From BACL27 sp947488385 (lineage in GTDB: Bacteria; Actinomycetota; Acidimicrobiia; Acidimicrobiales; Ilumatobacteraceae): a stretch of 64,000 nt of DNA. The notes under the pieces were generated by a model. That model did no database searches. It saw nothing but the letters and a program-made list of their open reading frames with translations, and was not told where the DNA came from. How positions within the stretch are numbered: position 1 is the stretch's first letter; each line of letters begins with the position of its first letter. The stretch spans positions 124,001 to 188,000 of the forward strand of contig CAXNMJ010000002.1 in assembly GCA_964203655.1 (NCBI GenBank), given 5' to 3'. Made by a program: the position numbers and the translations under genes. Below, piece by piece: positions 29,668 to 39,379 of the stretch.

Positions 29668-30714
29668 TTGAAACCATGTCGGTTGTGCCGATCTGTTGAA
29701 GCGACCCCAGAGCCACGTGAACTGCTCGGTCATCTACAACCGAGCAGACCGGATTTTTCGAAGGATAGTTACATCGTGGTGCTCTTAACTTCGCTGATTA
29801 TTGCTGGGGCTCATTCGGCACTTTTCTGGTTATGTCAGAAGTGCGCAAATTTTTAATGAGTCGTGGCTTGCGGTTTCATCACTGGATCAGAGTGGTTCTC
29901 AACTGGAGAAGACCCACTCGGCAGTGCAGTTGAAGGGACGGTAGATGATGTCGATAGGAGTGATTTTCTCGATTGGTCCAATGATTGACTGGAACAATTT
30001 TGGTTGTCGCGTTGATCGCCATTGATTGATTGCAATGCCACTTGTCAATTGGCGGCGCTCTTGTATATCGAATTTTATGCACCGCGATCTACGGTATGCG
30101 AAAACTGCTCGTCAACGTTGCTTGATCTTGCAGCAGCGATACCTTCTTTGATTTTTGGTCTTTGGGGTGTGGTCTTGTTCACTTCATTCGGCGAGCGATG
30201 GTCAATTCTTTTGAATTCTCGCCTCGGTTGGGTGCCGTTTATCAAAGTTCAGGCCGAGGTTTTTGGTCGCAGCCCATTTGTCGCAGGTTGCGTGTTGGCT
30301 TCGTTGATTGCACCAATTATTACCTCTGTATCGCGAGAAGTTTTCTCACGCACACCACGCGATTTAATTGACACTTGCTATGCGCTTGGCAGCACTCGTT
30401 GGGGTGCAATCAGAACCGTGGTCTTGCCGTTCGGGCGCAGCGGTGTAATCGGTGGAGCGATGCTCGGTCTTGGTCGCGCACTTGGTGAAACTGTCGCGGT
30501 TTATTTGTTGTTGAATATCGTGTTTCGATACAACTTTCGAATTTTGGAATCGGAGGGTGGCAACATCGCGTCGCTGATTGCGTTGAAATTCGGAGAAGCA
30601 ACCGAATATGAATTGAAGGCTCTTGTGGCTGCAGGATTCGTGCTCTTTTTGTTGACACTGGTCGTGAACATGTTCGCGGCGACAATCGTCGAAAAATCAA
30701 CGAGGCGCAAGTGA
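29668..30714 (+). CDS. pstC: phosphate ABC transporter permease PstC, multiply frameshifted
   Basis: The C-terminal two-thirds (about 30120-30714) is clear PstC: LAAAIPSLIFGLWGVV, then the inner-membrane permease motif TCYALGSTRWGAIRTVVLPFGRSGVIGG and ALGETVAVYLLLN. The N-terminal third is broken. Fragments in several frames spell membrane segments (YIVVLLTSLIIAG near 29770, MMSIGVIFSIGPM near 29950, ALYIEFYAPRS near 30055-30090). Removing A at 30091, 30096 and 30114/30115 gives APRSRLRKLLVTLLDLAAAIPS, an excellent PstC fit. The true start is not resolved. The stop overlaps pstA (GTGA). Confidence 0.75.
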
Positions 30715-31777
30715 GCACTGTTGTAATCGAACCGCAATCGCAGCCGGTAGCACCACAGCCGACGACCGCCATGGAAGCCGACTCGCAAGACTCGATTTTC
30801 TGGCGTTTTTTCGATCTGCCGTTGTTGCAATAGCTTCGTTCGCCATTGTTCTGCTAACGGGTCTTGCCGGAATTGACGGCTTCGGATTGACTTTCTTGGT
30901 GGTGTTTCTTGCGTGCGACAGTCGTGCGTACCAAACGACTTGAACCCTAAGGTTCGAAAAGATGCAATGGTTGGGGTGGCGATATGTGCTGCGGCGGTGT
31001 TGGCGTTTTTTCCATGGATGTCAATTTTCGTGAGTGTCGTTGTTAAGGGCGCCAAAGGCTTGCAACCAAATTTCTTCATTGAAAACATGCAGTTGACGAC
31101 ACCAGATGATGAACTGAACATGGGTGGTGCGGCACACGCGATTATCGGTTCTTTAATGATGGTGGCAATTGCGGCTGCGATTACGTTGCCGCTTGGTATT
31201 TTGAGCGGGGTTTACTTGACTGAGATTCGAGGCCGCTTGACGTTTTTGGTGCGGTTCGTCGTGCAGTCGATGAGCGGTGTGCCATCGATCGTTGCTGGTC
31301 TATTTCATTTATACAACCTTCGTCGAATTATCACCAATTCGTTCAGCGGAATGGCTGGCTCGCTTGCGTTAGCCGTATTGATGTTGCCCACAGTTGCTCG
31401 AACTGCTGAAGAAGTAATGAAACTTGTGCCCGATGATTTGCGATCGGCGAGTTATGCACTTGGCGCGCGTCAGTGGCGAACTTCGTTGATGGTGGTCTTG
31501 CCGACGGTGCGAAGCGGTTTGACAACTGCAGGCAATTTTGGGTATTGCTCGAGTGATTGGCGAAACTGCACCACTTTTGTTGACATCTCTGTCAAACAAC
31601 AGTTACGTGTTTAATCCAATGGGCGGACCGATTGGCTCGCTACCAACGTATGTTTTCGGATTGTTACAAATTGGCACAGAGAACTCGATTAATCGGGCTT
31701 GGACCGGCTCGTTAGTGCTGATGGCTGTTGGTGCTGGTTTTGTTTTTGACCGCCAGATATTTCGGCGGAAAGGATAA
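30711..31777 (+). CDS. pstA: phosphate ABC transporter permease PstA, frameshifted
   Basis: Second membrane subunit of the phosphate importer. The start is GTG 30711, overlapping pstC. The middle frame (30913-31530) has SGVYLTEIRGR, VQSMSGVPSIVAGLF and the EAA-like DDLRSASYALGARQWRTSLMVVLPT. The C-terminal frame has ARVIGETAPLLLT and the GPIGSLPTYVFGL segment. Joins need an extra G removed near 31531/31532 and shifts near 30815, 30921 and 30950 (FFRSAVVAIASF, VVFLAC, VRTKRLEP, KVRKDAM). The fit after correction is good. Confidence 0.8.
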
Positions 31778-31820
31778 GCGATAGTTCATGGAAACGTTAA
31801 AACAAGGAGAAACTAAAGTG

Positions 31821-32646
31821 ATGCAAGATTCACAAACTAGTGTGACGACGAGTGAGCGCAAGTCAAACAACGGCAACGGCGGTTCGTGGTCTTGAAACAA
31901 AAAATGTTCATGCGTGGTTCGGTAAGCACCATGTGTTGTCAGATGTTTCTTTACAGTTTCCTGAACGAACTGTCACTGGTTTGATTGGGCCATCCGGTTG
32001 TGGCAAGTCAACTTTTATTCGGTTGTTAAATCGAATGCACGAGTTTATTCCTAGTGCGGCAATGGCTGGTCAAGTTTTGCAAGACGGACAAGACATCTAC
32101 GCGCCAGATGTTGACGCAGCGGCAATTCGACTGAAAGTTGGAATGGTGTTTCAAAAGCCAAACCCGTTTCCGGCGATGAATATTCGCGAAAATGTTTTGT
32201 CGGGCATCAAATTGGCACATCTCAAGGTGGCAGATCACGACGCGATTGTTGAAAGTTGCTTAACTCGAGCTGGTCTTTGGAAAGAAGTGAAAGATCGTTT
32301 GACTGCCACAGGCGGCTCGCTTTCTGGTGGTCAGCAACAGAGATTGTGCATTGCCAGATCATTGGCTGTTGAACCGAGCGTGTTGTTAATGGACGAGCCA
32401 TGTTCGGCGCTTGACCCAGGCAGCACTTTGCGTATCGAAGAGACGATCAAAGAACTTGCCGAGAAGATCGCAGTTGTTATCGTCACGCACAACATGCAAC
32501 AGGCAGCACGAGTCAGTGATTTTTGTGCTTTCTTTCTGACCGACGGTGGTCCTGGATATCTCGTCGAAGCGGACGCAACAAAGAAGTTGTTTACAAACCC
32601 AAGCGACACACGCACCGCTGACTATGTGCAAGGAAAATTCGGCTGA
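31821..32646 (+). CDS. pstB: phosphate ABC transporter ATPase PstB
   Basis: Energises phosphate uptake. Walker A is GPSGCGKSTFIRLLNRMHE, followed by the PstB-specific GMVFQKPNPFP Q-loop; the signature is LSGGQQQRLCIARSLA and Walker B is VLLMDEPCSALDP; the H-loop is VIVTHNMQQAARVSD. ATG 31821 with an AAGGAG ribosome-binding site is the likely start, joined by removal of one A at 31860/31861 (TTSERSQTTATAVRG). Without correction, a GTG at 31852 opens the long frame. Fourth bases aside, the protein is intact. Confidence 0.9.
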
Positions 32647-32666
32647 TTCAAAGTCGTTAATCAACT

Positions 32667-32699
32667 GTTCACTTAGTAGTTAGACGCAGTTTAAGTTGG
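32667..32699 (+). promoter_or_regulatory. possible PHO-box-like direct repeats before pstS
   Basis: Three 11-base units, GTTCACTTAGT, AGTTAGACGCA and GTTTAAGTTGG, lie about 75-105 bases before the pstS start. The first resembles the GTTCAC core of actinobacterial PhoP/RegX3 boxes; the others are degenerate. Phosphate-starvation control of pstS is expected from the family. Confidence 0.35.
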
Positions 32700-32772
32700 C
32701 GACAGATTGTCGTAATATCTGATTCGTATCCTTTTTGTTATAAATCAACAAACAACAAACAGGAGATACGAA

Positions 32773-34143
32773 ATGCAGAAACTCAGAAAACCAATCGTCG
32801 CTATCGCACTTGCGTTAGTCGGCAGCCTCTCAGCCGGAACCATCGCGTTGGCCGAGAGCGCAAGCGGTTCAGGCGCAACATTCCCGCAGCAATTCATGGC
32901 TTCGGCAACTGTTGCATTCAACACAGGCAACTGGTCACAACGTTTCATATGCGAACCCAGGTGGCGGCTCATCAAAAGGCAAGGCTGACTTCAAAGCTGG
33001 TCTTACAGATTTCGGTGGCACCGATTCGGCAGTTACATCGACTCAAGCCGCAGCGTTTGACTGGGTTTACATACCTTATGTTGCGGGTGCGATTTCGATT
33101 GCATATCGCCTCGACGAAATCAAGGGAACAACTCTTTCGTTGAGCCCAGCGACTATTAACGGCATCTTCGGTGGAACAATCACCAAGTGGAATGATCCGT
33201 CAATCGCCAACGATATGAAGACCAACCCAGCGTGGGCGAACTCGTTGAAGAAGAGCGGCCTTAAGGGCGCAACTTCAGTTTGGTCGACACCATCTGCAAA
33301 TACAGCTTTAGTAACTGTGACGTTGGTGCCTTCGGTACTGAAATCATCAAAGGGAAAGACTGTTGAACTTTACGACAACACAAAGAAGAAATCAGTAAAG
33401 ACTGCAACGATCGGCACCAAAGGTCAAATTTCGATTCAGGCAACAGTGGACAGCGCAAATAACTATTCAGTTAAAGTTGCCGGCAAAGAAATCTCCAAGT
33501 ATTCAGTTGTCGCCGTGAACTTGCCAGATAAGGCAATCACAGTTGTCTACCGTTCAGACGGTTCGGGAACAACAAACAACTTCTGCAACTTTATGAAGAA
33601 CGCTGCGAACTCAGACTGGGTAGCCAACGATGCATTCACATCGTGCATTCCAGGTGGTTCGGCAAAAGTGGCTTCGTATGGTGCAACATTCCAAGGCCAA
33701 AGCGGTTCGGCAAACGTGTCGAACTATGTTGCTGATACAAACGGAACCATTGGCTACACCGAAGTTTCGTTCGTAACTGACGCAACTCGCGCTGCTAAGG
33801 GTATGCAATCAGCAAACGTGAAGAATGCCGCCGGCAAATATGTTGGACCAACAGCAGCCGCTGCATCTGCATTCGTTGCTGGTGCAAGCATTGACTCAGT
33901 TGGCTTCGTAACCTTCGACTACAAGCAAGCAACCAACACGGCTGCCTACCCAGTAGTTGCAGTAACTTACGGCCTTGGAAAAACAGCCAAGAGCGCAAAG
34001 AATGCTGTTGTTGCTGATTTCTTCACATGGATCTTGACAACTTATTCACCTGCAAACTGCTGAAGCGCTCGGTTACGCACCACTTACAGGTGCACTGTAA
34101 GACTGCTGCAGAAGCTCAAGCTAAGAAAGTCAACTCGAAGTAA
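32773..34143 (+). CDS. pstS: phosphate-binding protein PstS with an inserted domain, frameshifted
   Basis: Periplasmic or surface phosphate-binding protein. A signal peptide opens it (KPIVAIALALVGSLSAGTIA), then SGSGATFPQQF, NPGGGSSKGKADF, DFGGTDSAV and YRSDGSGTTNNF form the phosphate site. Three +1 shifts split it: removing G at 32926/27, T at 34058 and T at 34098 gives FNTATGHNVSYANPGGG and a C-terminus NAEALGYAPLTGAL followed by AEAQAKKVNSK, ending at TAA 34143. About 100 residues (codons about 33212-33520) are inserted between WNDPSIAN and LPDKAITVV where other PstS proteins have a short link. Ribosome-binding site CAGGAG before ATG 32773. Confidence 0.88.
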
Positions 34144-34188
34144 TTCGTAACTTAATTAACTGAAATTTCAGCGCCCCCCAGCGCTGAC

Positions 34189-34224
34189 AAAAAGTGCCCC
34201 GGGCTCTTCCCCGGGGCACTTTTT
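34189..34224. terminator. bidirectional Rho-independent terminator
   Basis: AAAAAGTGCCCCGGG and its complement CCCGGGGCACTTTTT around a short loop, with A- and T-tracts on the two sides. It ends both pstS and the convergent PAC2 gene, whose stop codon is inside the right arm. Confidence 0.9.
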
Positions 34225-35104
34225 ATTTTTCTGTATCTTCGTCTGGTTGTTCGCGAAGAAATTTTTCAAGTTCGGCACCAAGGTCGTCAGCCGTTGGTAT
34301 TTCGAAATTAGATCGAGCGTCGTAGTCGGTCTCAAGGCGCTTTAAGTGTTGAAAGACGCTTTCGTCGCCTTCGACGGCTGCGTCGTGAAGTTCTTCCCAG
34401 CGCTGGATCTCCTCATAAAGTTCGGCGTGACGAGTCGGTATGCCAAGCACAATTTCTAGATGGCGCAGTAAAGCAGCGCTTGATTTTGGGTGCTGAGCAT
34501 TAGTCAAATAGTGCGGCACACCGACACGTAGTGAAACTGCTGCTAGTTGTTCGCGTTCAAAGCGCTCTTGCATCACACCAACGATGCCGGTTACACCTTG
34601 ATATGTCGGCCTTGAAAGTTTGAGTCGATGGGCCAGAGCAACATTCGTTGTGCTGCCGAACACTGACGGCGTGCGTGTATGGGGGATTGCCTCGGAAATT
34701 GCCCCAACTGTGACGACGACGCCGCAATTTAGGCGTTGCGCGGTTCTTAAAACACACTCAGAGAAAATATTCCAATTTGTGTGAGGTTCAATGCCGGACA
34801 ATACGACTAGATCGCGAGACCCTTCTGGAAACTTCGCGACGACGATGTCGTTTTCGGGCCAGCGAATCTTTCGTTCGTCGTCTTCGTCGAGATAGATCTC
34901 GGGGCGTTCATGTGTGAAGTCAAAGAACGGATCTGGGTCGATGCTGGCTACGACAGTTACGGCTCGATCGTCTAAACACCACTCGATTGCGCCGGTTGCC
35001 GCGCCCGCAGCGTCAAACCAACCCCGAAGGGCGACAACTAATACGGGGTCGCGCAGGTTGGGCACGGCGTCCCAGTCGGCTTCAAGCACGTCTTCGACGT
35101 TCAT
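34223..35104 (-). CDS. PAC2-family protein (proteasome-assembly-chaperone-like)
   Basis: About 293 residues. The PAC2 pattern is seen in DPVLVVALRGWFDAAGAATGAIEWC near the N-terminus and VTVGAISEAIPHTRTPSVFG in the middle, with an acidic C-terminal tail. ATG 35104 (MNVEDVLEADW) is preferred; the longer frame from 35176 runs into the divergent aminotransferase promoter. Actinobacterial PAC2 proteins are widespread but not biochemically defined. Divergent from the aminotransferase. Confidence 0.78.
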   Translation of the reverse strand: MNVEDVLEADWDAVPNLRDPVLVVALRGWFDAAGAATGAIEWCLDDRAVTVVASIDPDPFFDFTHERPEIYLDEDDERKIRWPENDIVVAKFPEGSRDLVVLSGIEPHTNWNIFSECVLRTAQRLNCGVVVTVGAISEAIPHTRTPSVFGSTTNVALAHRLKLSRPTYQGVTGIVGVMQERFEREQLAAVSLRVGVPHYLTNAQHPKSSAALLRHLEIVLGIPTRHAELYEEIQRWEELHDAAVEGDESVFQHLKRLETDYDARSNFEIPTADDLGAELEKFLREQPDEDTEK

Positions 35105-35151
35105 CGTGGCCCCCAAAAATAACCGTGACAATTTACTTCCACTGTGTAAGC

Positions 35152-36375
35152 ATGGCAGCCGTGGTTGCGAATTCACTACCTAAATCTCGAGTTTCAAAGC
35201 GGCTTGCGGCGATCGCCGAGTCGGCGACATTGGCAGTTGATTCGAAGGCCAAGGCTTTGCAAGCCAAAGGTGAACATGTGATCGGATTCGGTGCTGGTGA
35301 GCCAGATTTTCCGACGCCTGAATATATTGTCGAGGCGGCCGTGCGCGCAGCACGTGACCCGAAGGCGCACCGTTACACGCCAGCGGCTGGTTTGCCACAG
35401 TTGCGTGAAGCGATTGCAGTTAAAACAAAACGTGACTCGGGTTTTGAGTGCGCGGCTTCGCAAGTTTTAGTAACCGTCGGCGGAAAGTACGCAGTGTTCG
35501 TTGCGTTCGCCGCTCTTTGCGACCCGGGTGACGAAGTTATTTGCCCCGCACCGTATTGGACGACGTATCCAGAGGCCATAACGCTTGCGGGTGGCGTGCC
35601 AGTCGTGATTGACACGACACAAGAGACTGAATTTAAAGTGACGGTCGAACAACTTGAGCGTGCCAAAACTGCAAAGACGAAAGTTTTGTTGTTTGTTTCG
35701 CCCGACAATCCGAGCGGTGCGGTTTATTCGCGTGAAGAAACAATTGCGATCGGCAAGTGGGCTGTTGCAAATGACGTCTGGGTCGTGACCGACGAAATTT
35801 ATGAGCACTTGACTTACGGCAAACATGTTTTTACGTCGATGCCGACGGTTGTGCCTGAGATTGCTGATCGTTGTGTAATTGTCAACGGTGTTGCCAAGAC
35901 TTATGCAATGACTGGTTGGCGTGTGGGTTGGATGATCGGGCCACCAGATGTAATGAAAGCCGCGATCAACTTTCAGAGCCACACAACCTCGAACGTCTCG
36001 AACGTTGCGCAATATGCTGCGCTTGCTGCCGTCTCAGGTGACTTGTCGGCGGTGGCGATGATGCGTGAAAGTTTTGCGCGGCGTGGCGAGTTGATGCATT
36101 CGATGCTTAATCAGATTGCGGGTGTTAATTGCATGGCACCACAAGGCGCTTTTTATTGTTTCCCAGATTTTTCTGGTTTGTTGAACCGCAGTTTGAGCGG
36201 TGTTACCTCGGCGACGACACTTGAGTTGGCTGACGTGATTTTGGATCGCGCCAAAGTTGCGTTTGTACCGGGCGAAGCGTTTGGTCTTCCGCGTTATGCG
36301 CGCTTTTCTTTCGCACTCGGCGATGATGACCTTCGCGAAGGCATAAATCGTCTGGCGAGTTTCGTCAACGGCTAG
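35152..36375 (+). CDS. aspC: class I pyridoxal-phosphate aminotransferase (aspartate type)
   Basis: About 407 residues, PLP fold type I. Landmarks are GFGAGEPDFPTPEYIVEAA (about 43-61), YTPAAGLPQLREA, CPAPYWTTYPE with the stacking Tyr, SPDNPSGAVYSREE, and the PLP Lys in NGVAKTYAMTGWRVGW, with the substrate Arg near the end (ARFSFAL). ATG 35152 (MAAVVANSLPKS) is chosen because the longer frame overlaps the PAC2 gene. It converts aspartate and 2-oxoglutarate to oxaloacetate and glutamate; some homologues also use prephenate. Confidence 0.88.
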   Translation: MAAVVANSLPKSRVSKRLAAIAESATLAVDSKAKALQAKGEHVIGFGAGEPDFPTPEYIVEAAVRAARDPKAHRYTPAAGLPQLREAIAVKTKRDSGFECAASQVLVTVGGKYAVFVAFAALCDPGDEVICPAPYWTTYPEAITLAGGVPVVIDTTQETEFKVTVEQLERAKTAKTKVLLFVSPDNPSGAVYSREETIAIGKWAVANDVWVVTDEIYEHLTYGKHVFTSMPTVVPEIADRCVIVNGVAKTYAMTGWRVGWMIGPPDVMKAAINFQSHTTSNVSNVAQYAALAAVSGDLSAVAMMRESFARRGELMHSMLNQIAGVNCMAPQGAFYCFPDFSGLLNRSLSGVTSATTLELADVILDRAKVAFVPGEAFGLPRYARFSFALGDDDLREGINRLASFVNG

Positions 36376-36384
36376 ATAGTTCTG

Positions 36385-36535
36385 GTAGGGTCGTGGCGTT
36401 GCAGCAATAGTTGCAATGTGTAGAACCCAGCGAAGTCCGGTGAGAATCCGGCACTGTCCCGCAACGGTAATTCACAGTTCGAGCGCTCTGCGTAAGAACA
36501 GTGATCAGTCCGGTCGCCTCGGTCGAGCACCAACC
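36385..36535 (+). promoter_or_regulatory. cobalamin riboswitch
   Basis: The B12-box region reads GTCCGGTGAGAATCCGGCAC followed by TGTCCCGCAACGGTAA, the conserved core of adenosylcobalamin aptamers, with a downstream CAGTCCGGTCGCCTCGG segment for the receptor arm. It ends about 30 bases before the BtuF-like gene, close to its GGAGGAA ribosome-binding site, so repression of translation or transcription by cobalamin is expected. Edges are approximate. Confidence 0.92.
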
Positions 36536-36566
36536 TAAAAAGTCCCCGCGTGAGGGATAGGAGGAA

Positions 36567-37523
36567 ATGAAAATGAAAGTACTAACTCGGGCCGGCTATG
36601 CCGGTCTTTTTATTTGTGCAGCAATGGTATTTGCTGCATGCGGAGGTTCGGAGAGTTCTTCTGAGACAACAATCTCAGAGACTGAAACGACGATCGCCGA
36701 AGCAACTTATCCGGTAACCGCAGGCGGAATAACTCTTGATGCGCAACCAATGAAAATTGTTTCGCTTTCACCAACACACACTGAAATGCTGTATGCAATT
36801 GGTGCTGGAGATCAAGTTGTTGCCGTAGATGAATACTCGAATTATCCAGCCGAAGCGGTTGCCCTTGGTACAAAGCTCTCGGGTTATGAACCAAACGTTG
36901 AGGCGATTGCTGGTTTTTCACCAGACCTCGTTGTCGTTTCGTATGACCCAGGAAGTTTGGTAGAGCAACTCAATGCGCTTGATATTCCTGTCTATGTTGG
37001 CAATGGTGCATCAAACCTTGAGGCAATGTATGAGCAGATCGAGCAACTTGGTGCATTAACCGGACACCTAGATGTAGCTGTTCAGTTGACCGCCCAGATG
37101 CAAGATGAAATTGCGGCAGCCGTTGCAGATGCAGGCACACTGCCCGAGCCGATTTCGTATTATTACGAACTCGATAACACTTACTACAGCGTCACGTCGA
37201 ACACTTTTGTTGGACAGATTTTCTCTCTGTTCGGACTTACAAATATCGCGGACACTGCAGAAGCGGGAAATGATTATCCGCAATTGTCGAGCGAAGTGAT
37301 CGTTTCAAGTAACCCGACGATGATTTTTCTCGCTGACACAAAATGTTGTGCTCAAACTGCGGCGACTGTTTCTGCCCGTGATGGCTGGCAAAAAATGGAT
37401 GCTGTGAAGAATAAAAACATTGTCGAACTTGATGATGACATTGCGTCACGGTGGGGACCACGAGTTGTTGATCTCGTGAAAAGTATTCGTGAGGCAATCA
37501 CTCTCGTAGCAGCCAGCAAGTAA
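36567..37523 (+). CDS. btuF: cobalamin (corrinoid) ABC transporter substrate-binding lipoprotein
   Basis: A 318-residue Peripla_BP_2 protein. A lipoprotein signal with lipobox VFAACGG (Cys near residue 25) is followed by a Ser/Thr/Glu linker and the two-lobe domain starting MKIVSLSPTHTEMLYAIGAGDQVVAVDEYSNYP. The family includes iron-siderophore and B12 binders; the cobalamin riboswitch immediately upstream decides for B12 or a corrinoid. Two bases separate it from the permease gene. Confidence 0.85.
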   Translation: MKMKVLTRAGYAGLFICAAMVFAACGGSESSSETTISETETTIAEATYPVTAGGITLDAQPMKIVSLSPTHTEMLYAIGAGDQVVAVDEYSNYPAEAVALGTKLSGYEPNVEAIAGFSPDLVVVSYDPGSLVEQLNALDIPVYVGNGASNLEAMYEQIEQLGALTGHLDVAVQLTAQMQDEIAAAVADAGTLPEPISYYYELDNTYYSVTSNTFVGQIFSLFGLTNIADTAEAGNDYPQLSSEVIVSSNPTMIFLADTKCCAQTAATVSARDGWQKMDAVKNKNIVELDDDIASRWGPRVVDLVKSIREAITLVAASK

Positions 37524-37525
37524 AA

Positions 37526-38590
37526 ATGTTGCTTGCCAAACGAGCTACGAGAGAGCGTGCAGGGACACGTTTTAGCGTTTGGTTGTTGGCAAGTTTCGCT
37601 CTACTCATCACTGCGGTTCTAGTTGGAACAATGATTGGTCCGGCTGGGCCGCAGTGGTGGCGAGTGCCGCTTGAACTTTTGAATCGTTTACCGCTCGTCA
37701 CAATAGACAGCGGAGTGAGTACTGATCAATGGAACATTGTCTGGCAGATACGTGCGCCGCGAGTTGTGTTGGCCGCAATCGTCGGGGCGATGCTCTCTGT
37801 GGCGGGTGCTAGTTATCAAGGTGTTTTTCGTAATCCATTGGTTGATCCGTATTTGTTGGGTGTTGCCGCTGGGGCAGGGCTGGGTGCAACGCTCGTGTTC
37901 ACACTGCAGCGTCAGTCGACAGAAAGTTGGTTGATTGACCCATTGCCTCTTGCGGCTTTTGGTGGCGCATTGGTGGCTGTTTTCTTTACTTATTTGATTG
38001 GCAATGCGTTCAACAAGAGCAGGTCTAATACAACTCTCGTGTTGGCAGGAGTTGCAGTTACTTCGCTTGCAACAGCAATTCAGACGTTTATTTTGCAGCG
38101 CAACAACGATGTTGTGAGGCAGGTTTACAGTTGGATTTTAGGGCGACTTTCAAGTGCAACTTGGGGTGATGTGCGGTTGATTTTGCCGTATGTGTCGTTG
38201 AGTTGCATTGTGTTGTTAATGCATCGTCGTCTGCTGGATGTTTTACGTGTTGGTGATGATGAAGCGATTGCTTTAGGCACCAACATTCGCCGTGTGCGAT
38301 TCGTAGTTGTGTTGGCCGCAACACTTGGTACTGCTGCTGCGGTTGCAGTCAGCGGGTTGATCGGCTTTGTCGGAATCATCGTGCCGCATGCGGTTCGACT
38401 TCTCGCAGGTGCAAGTTATCGTCGAGTTTTACCGCTCAGTATTTTGCTTGGCGCAGCATTCTTGGTGGCTGCCGATATTCCGAGTCGAGTGTTGGCTGAT
38501 CCTGCTGAAACTCCGATTGGTGTAGTAACAGCATTTTTTGGTGCGCCTTTCTTTTTGTTGCTCTTACGCACGAGAAAGACTCAGACATGA
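37526..38590 (+). CDS. btuC: cobalamin ABC transporter permease (FecCD family)
   Basis: A 354-residue protein with about ten hydrophobic helices. The family motifs are RAPRVVLAAIVGAMLSVAGASYQGVFRNPLVDPYLLGVAAGAGLGA and the cytoplasmic-gate GLIGFVGIIVPHAVRLLAG. It forms a dimer at the membrane with BtuD. It overlaps the ATPase gene by four bases (ATGA). Confidence 0.88.
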   Translation: MLLAKRATRERAGTRFSVWLLASFALLITAVLVGTMIGPAGPQWWRVPLELLNRLPLVTIDSGVSTDQWNIVWQIRAPRVVLAAIVGAMLSVAGASYQGVFRNPLVDPYLLGVAAGAGLGATLVFTLQRQSTESWLIDPLPLAAFGGALVAVFFTYLIGNAFNKSRSNTTLVLAGVAVTSLATAIQTFILQRNNDVVRQVYSWILGRLSSATWGDVRLILPYVSLSCIVLLMHRRLLDVLRVGDDEAIALGTNIRRVRFVVVLAATLGTAAAVAVSGLIGFVGIIVPHAVRLLAGASYRRVLPLSILLGAAFLVAADIPSRVLADPAETPIGVVTAFFGAPFFLLLLRTRKTQT

Positions 38591-39369
38591 GCACGCTCGG
38601 GTTTTGTGATCTGACTATTTCTTATGACGGGGTTTGCGCCGTCAATGGCTTTAACGACATTTTGCATTCAGGCGAGTGGCTATGTCTGATTGGCCCTAAC
38701 GGTGCGGGAAAGTCTTCGGTTTTACGTGCTGCTGCAGGATTGATCAATTACTCGGGTTCGGTTGCGATAGATCAAAATGAGATTCCGGCAACGTCGGCGC
38801 GATGGCGTGCGCAAAACATCGCATTTGTCCCTCAGACTCCGCTGATGCCCGATGACATGTCAGTTGTTGAATACGTCTTGCTTGGGCGAAATCCATATAT
38901 CAAACATTTTGCGTCTGAGTCGAAACATGATCTAGAAGTTGTTGAAAAGATTTTGCACCGCCTTGATCTTGAGCAATTTTCGAACCGAATGGTCGGCACG
39001 CTTTCAGGCGGAGAACGCCAACGTGCTGTAATCGCGAGAGCCTTGGCTCAAGAGGCGCCTGTGTTGTTATTAGATGAGCCAACCGCCGCGCTAGACATCG
39101 GCCATCAGCAACAGGCTTTGGAACTTGTCGACAAGTTGCGCCGTGAGCAAGGTTTGACAGTCGTCTCGGCAATGCATGATTTGACCCTTGCGGGTCTATA
39201 TGCAGATCGATTGGTCTTGATGCATCAGGGCTCTTGCGTTGCATCGGGCGATGCGAAAAGTGTTTTGCGGTCTGAGACGCTCGCCGAGTTTTATGGCGTA
39301 TCAGCCCGAGTGCATCACGAAACAGATGGCACAGTTGTTGTAATTCCACAGAGGGTGAACAGCAACTAG
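38587..39369 (+). CDS. btuD: cobalamin ABC transporter ATPase
   Basis: A 260-residue ATPase of the FepC/BtuD group. Walker A is GPNGAGKSSVL, the signature LSGGERQRAVIARALAQ, Walker B VLLLDEPTAALD and the H-loop SAMHDLTLAGLYADR. Third gene of the riboswitch-controlled operon. Confidence 0.88.
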   Translation: MSTLGFCDLTISYDGVCAVNGFNDILHSGEWLCLIGPNGAGKSSVLRAAAGLINYSGSVAIDQNEIPATSARWRAQNIAFVPQTPLMPDDMSVVEYVLLGRNPYIKHFASESKHDLEVVEKILHRLDLEQFSNRMVGTLSGGERQRAVIARALAQEAPVLLLDEPTAALDIGHQQQALELVDKLRREQGLTVVSAMHDLTLAGLYADRLVLMHQGSCVASGDAKSVLRSETLAEFYGVSARVHHETDGTVVVIPQRVNSN

Positions 39370-39379
39370 TTTGTAATGG

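Noticed and set aside
35467..36012. A 181-codon minus-strand frame
   Set aside because: Antisense shadow of the aspartate aminotransferase, with no start signal and no family match.
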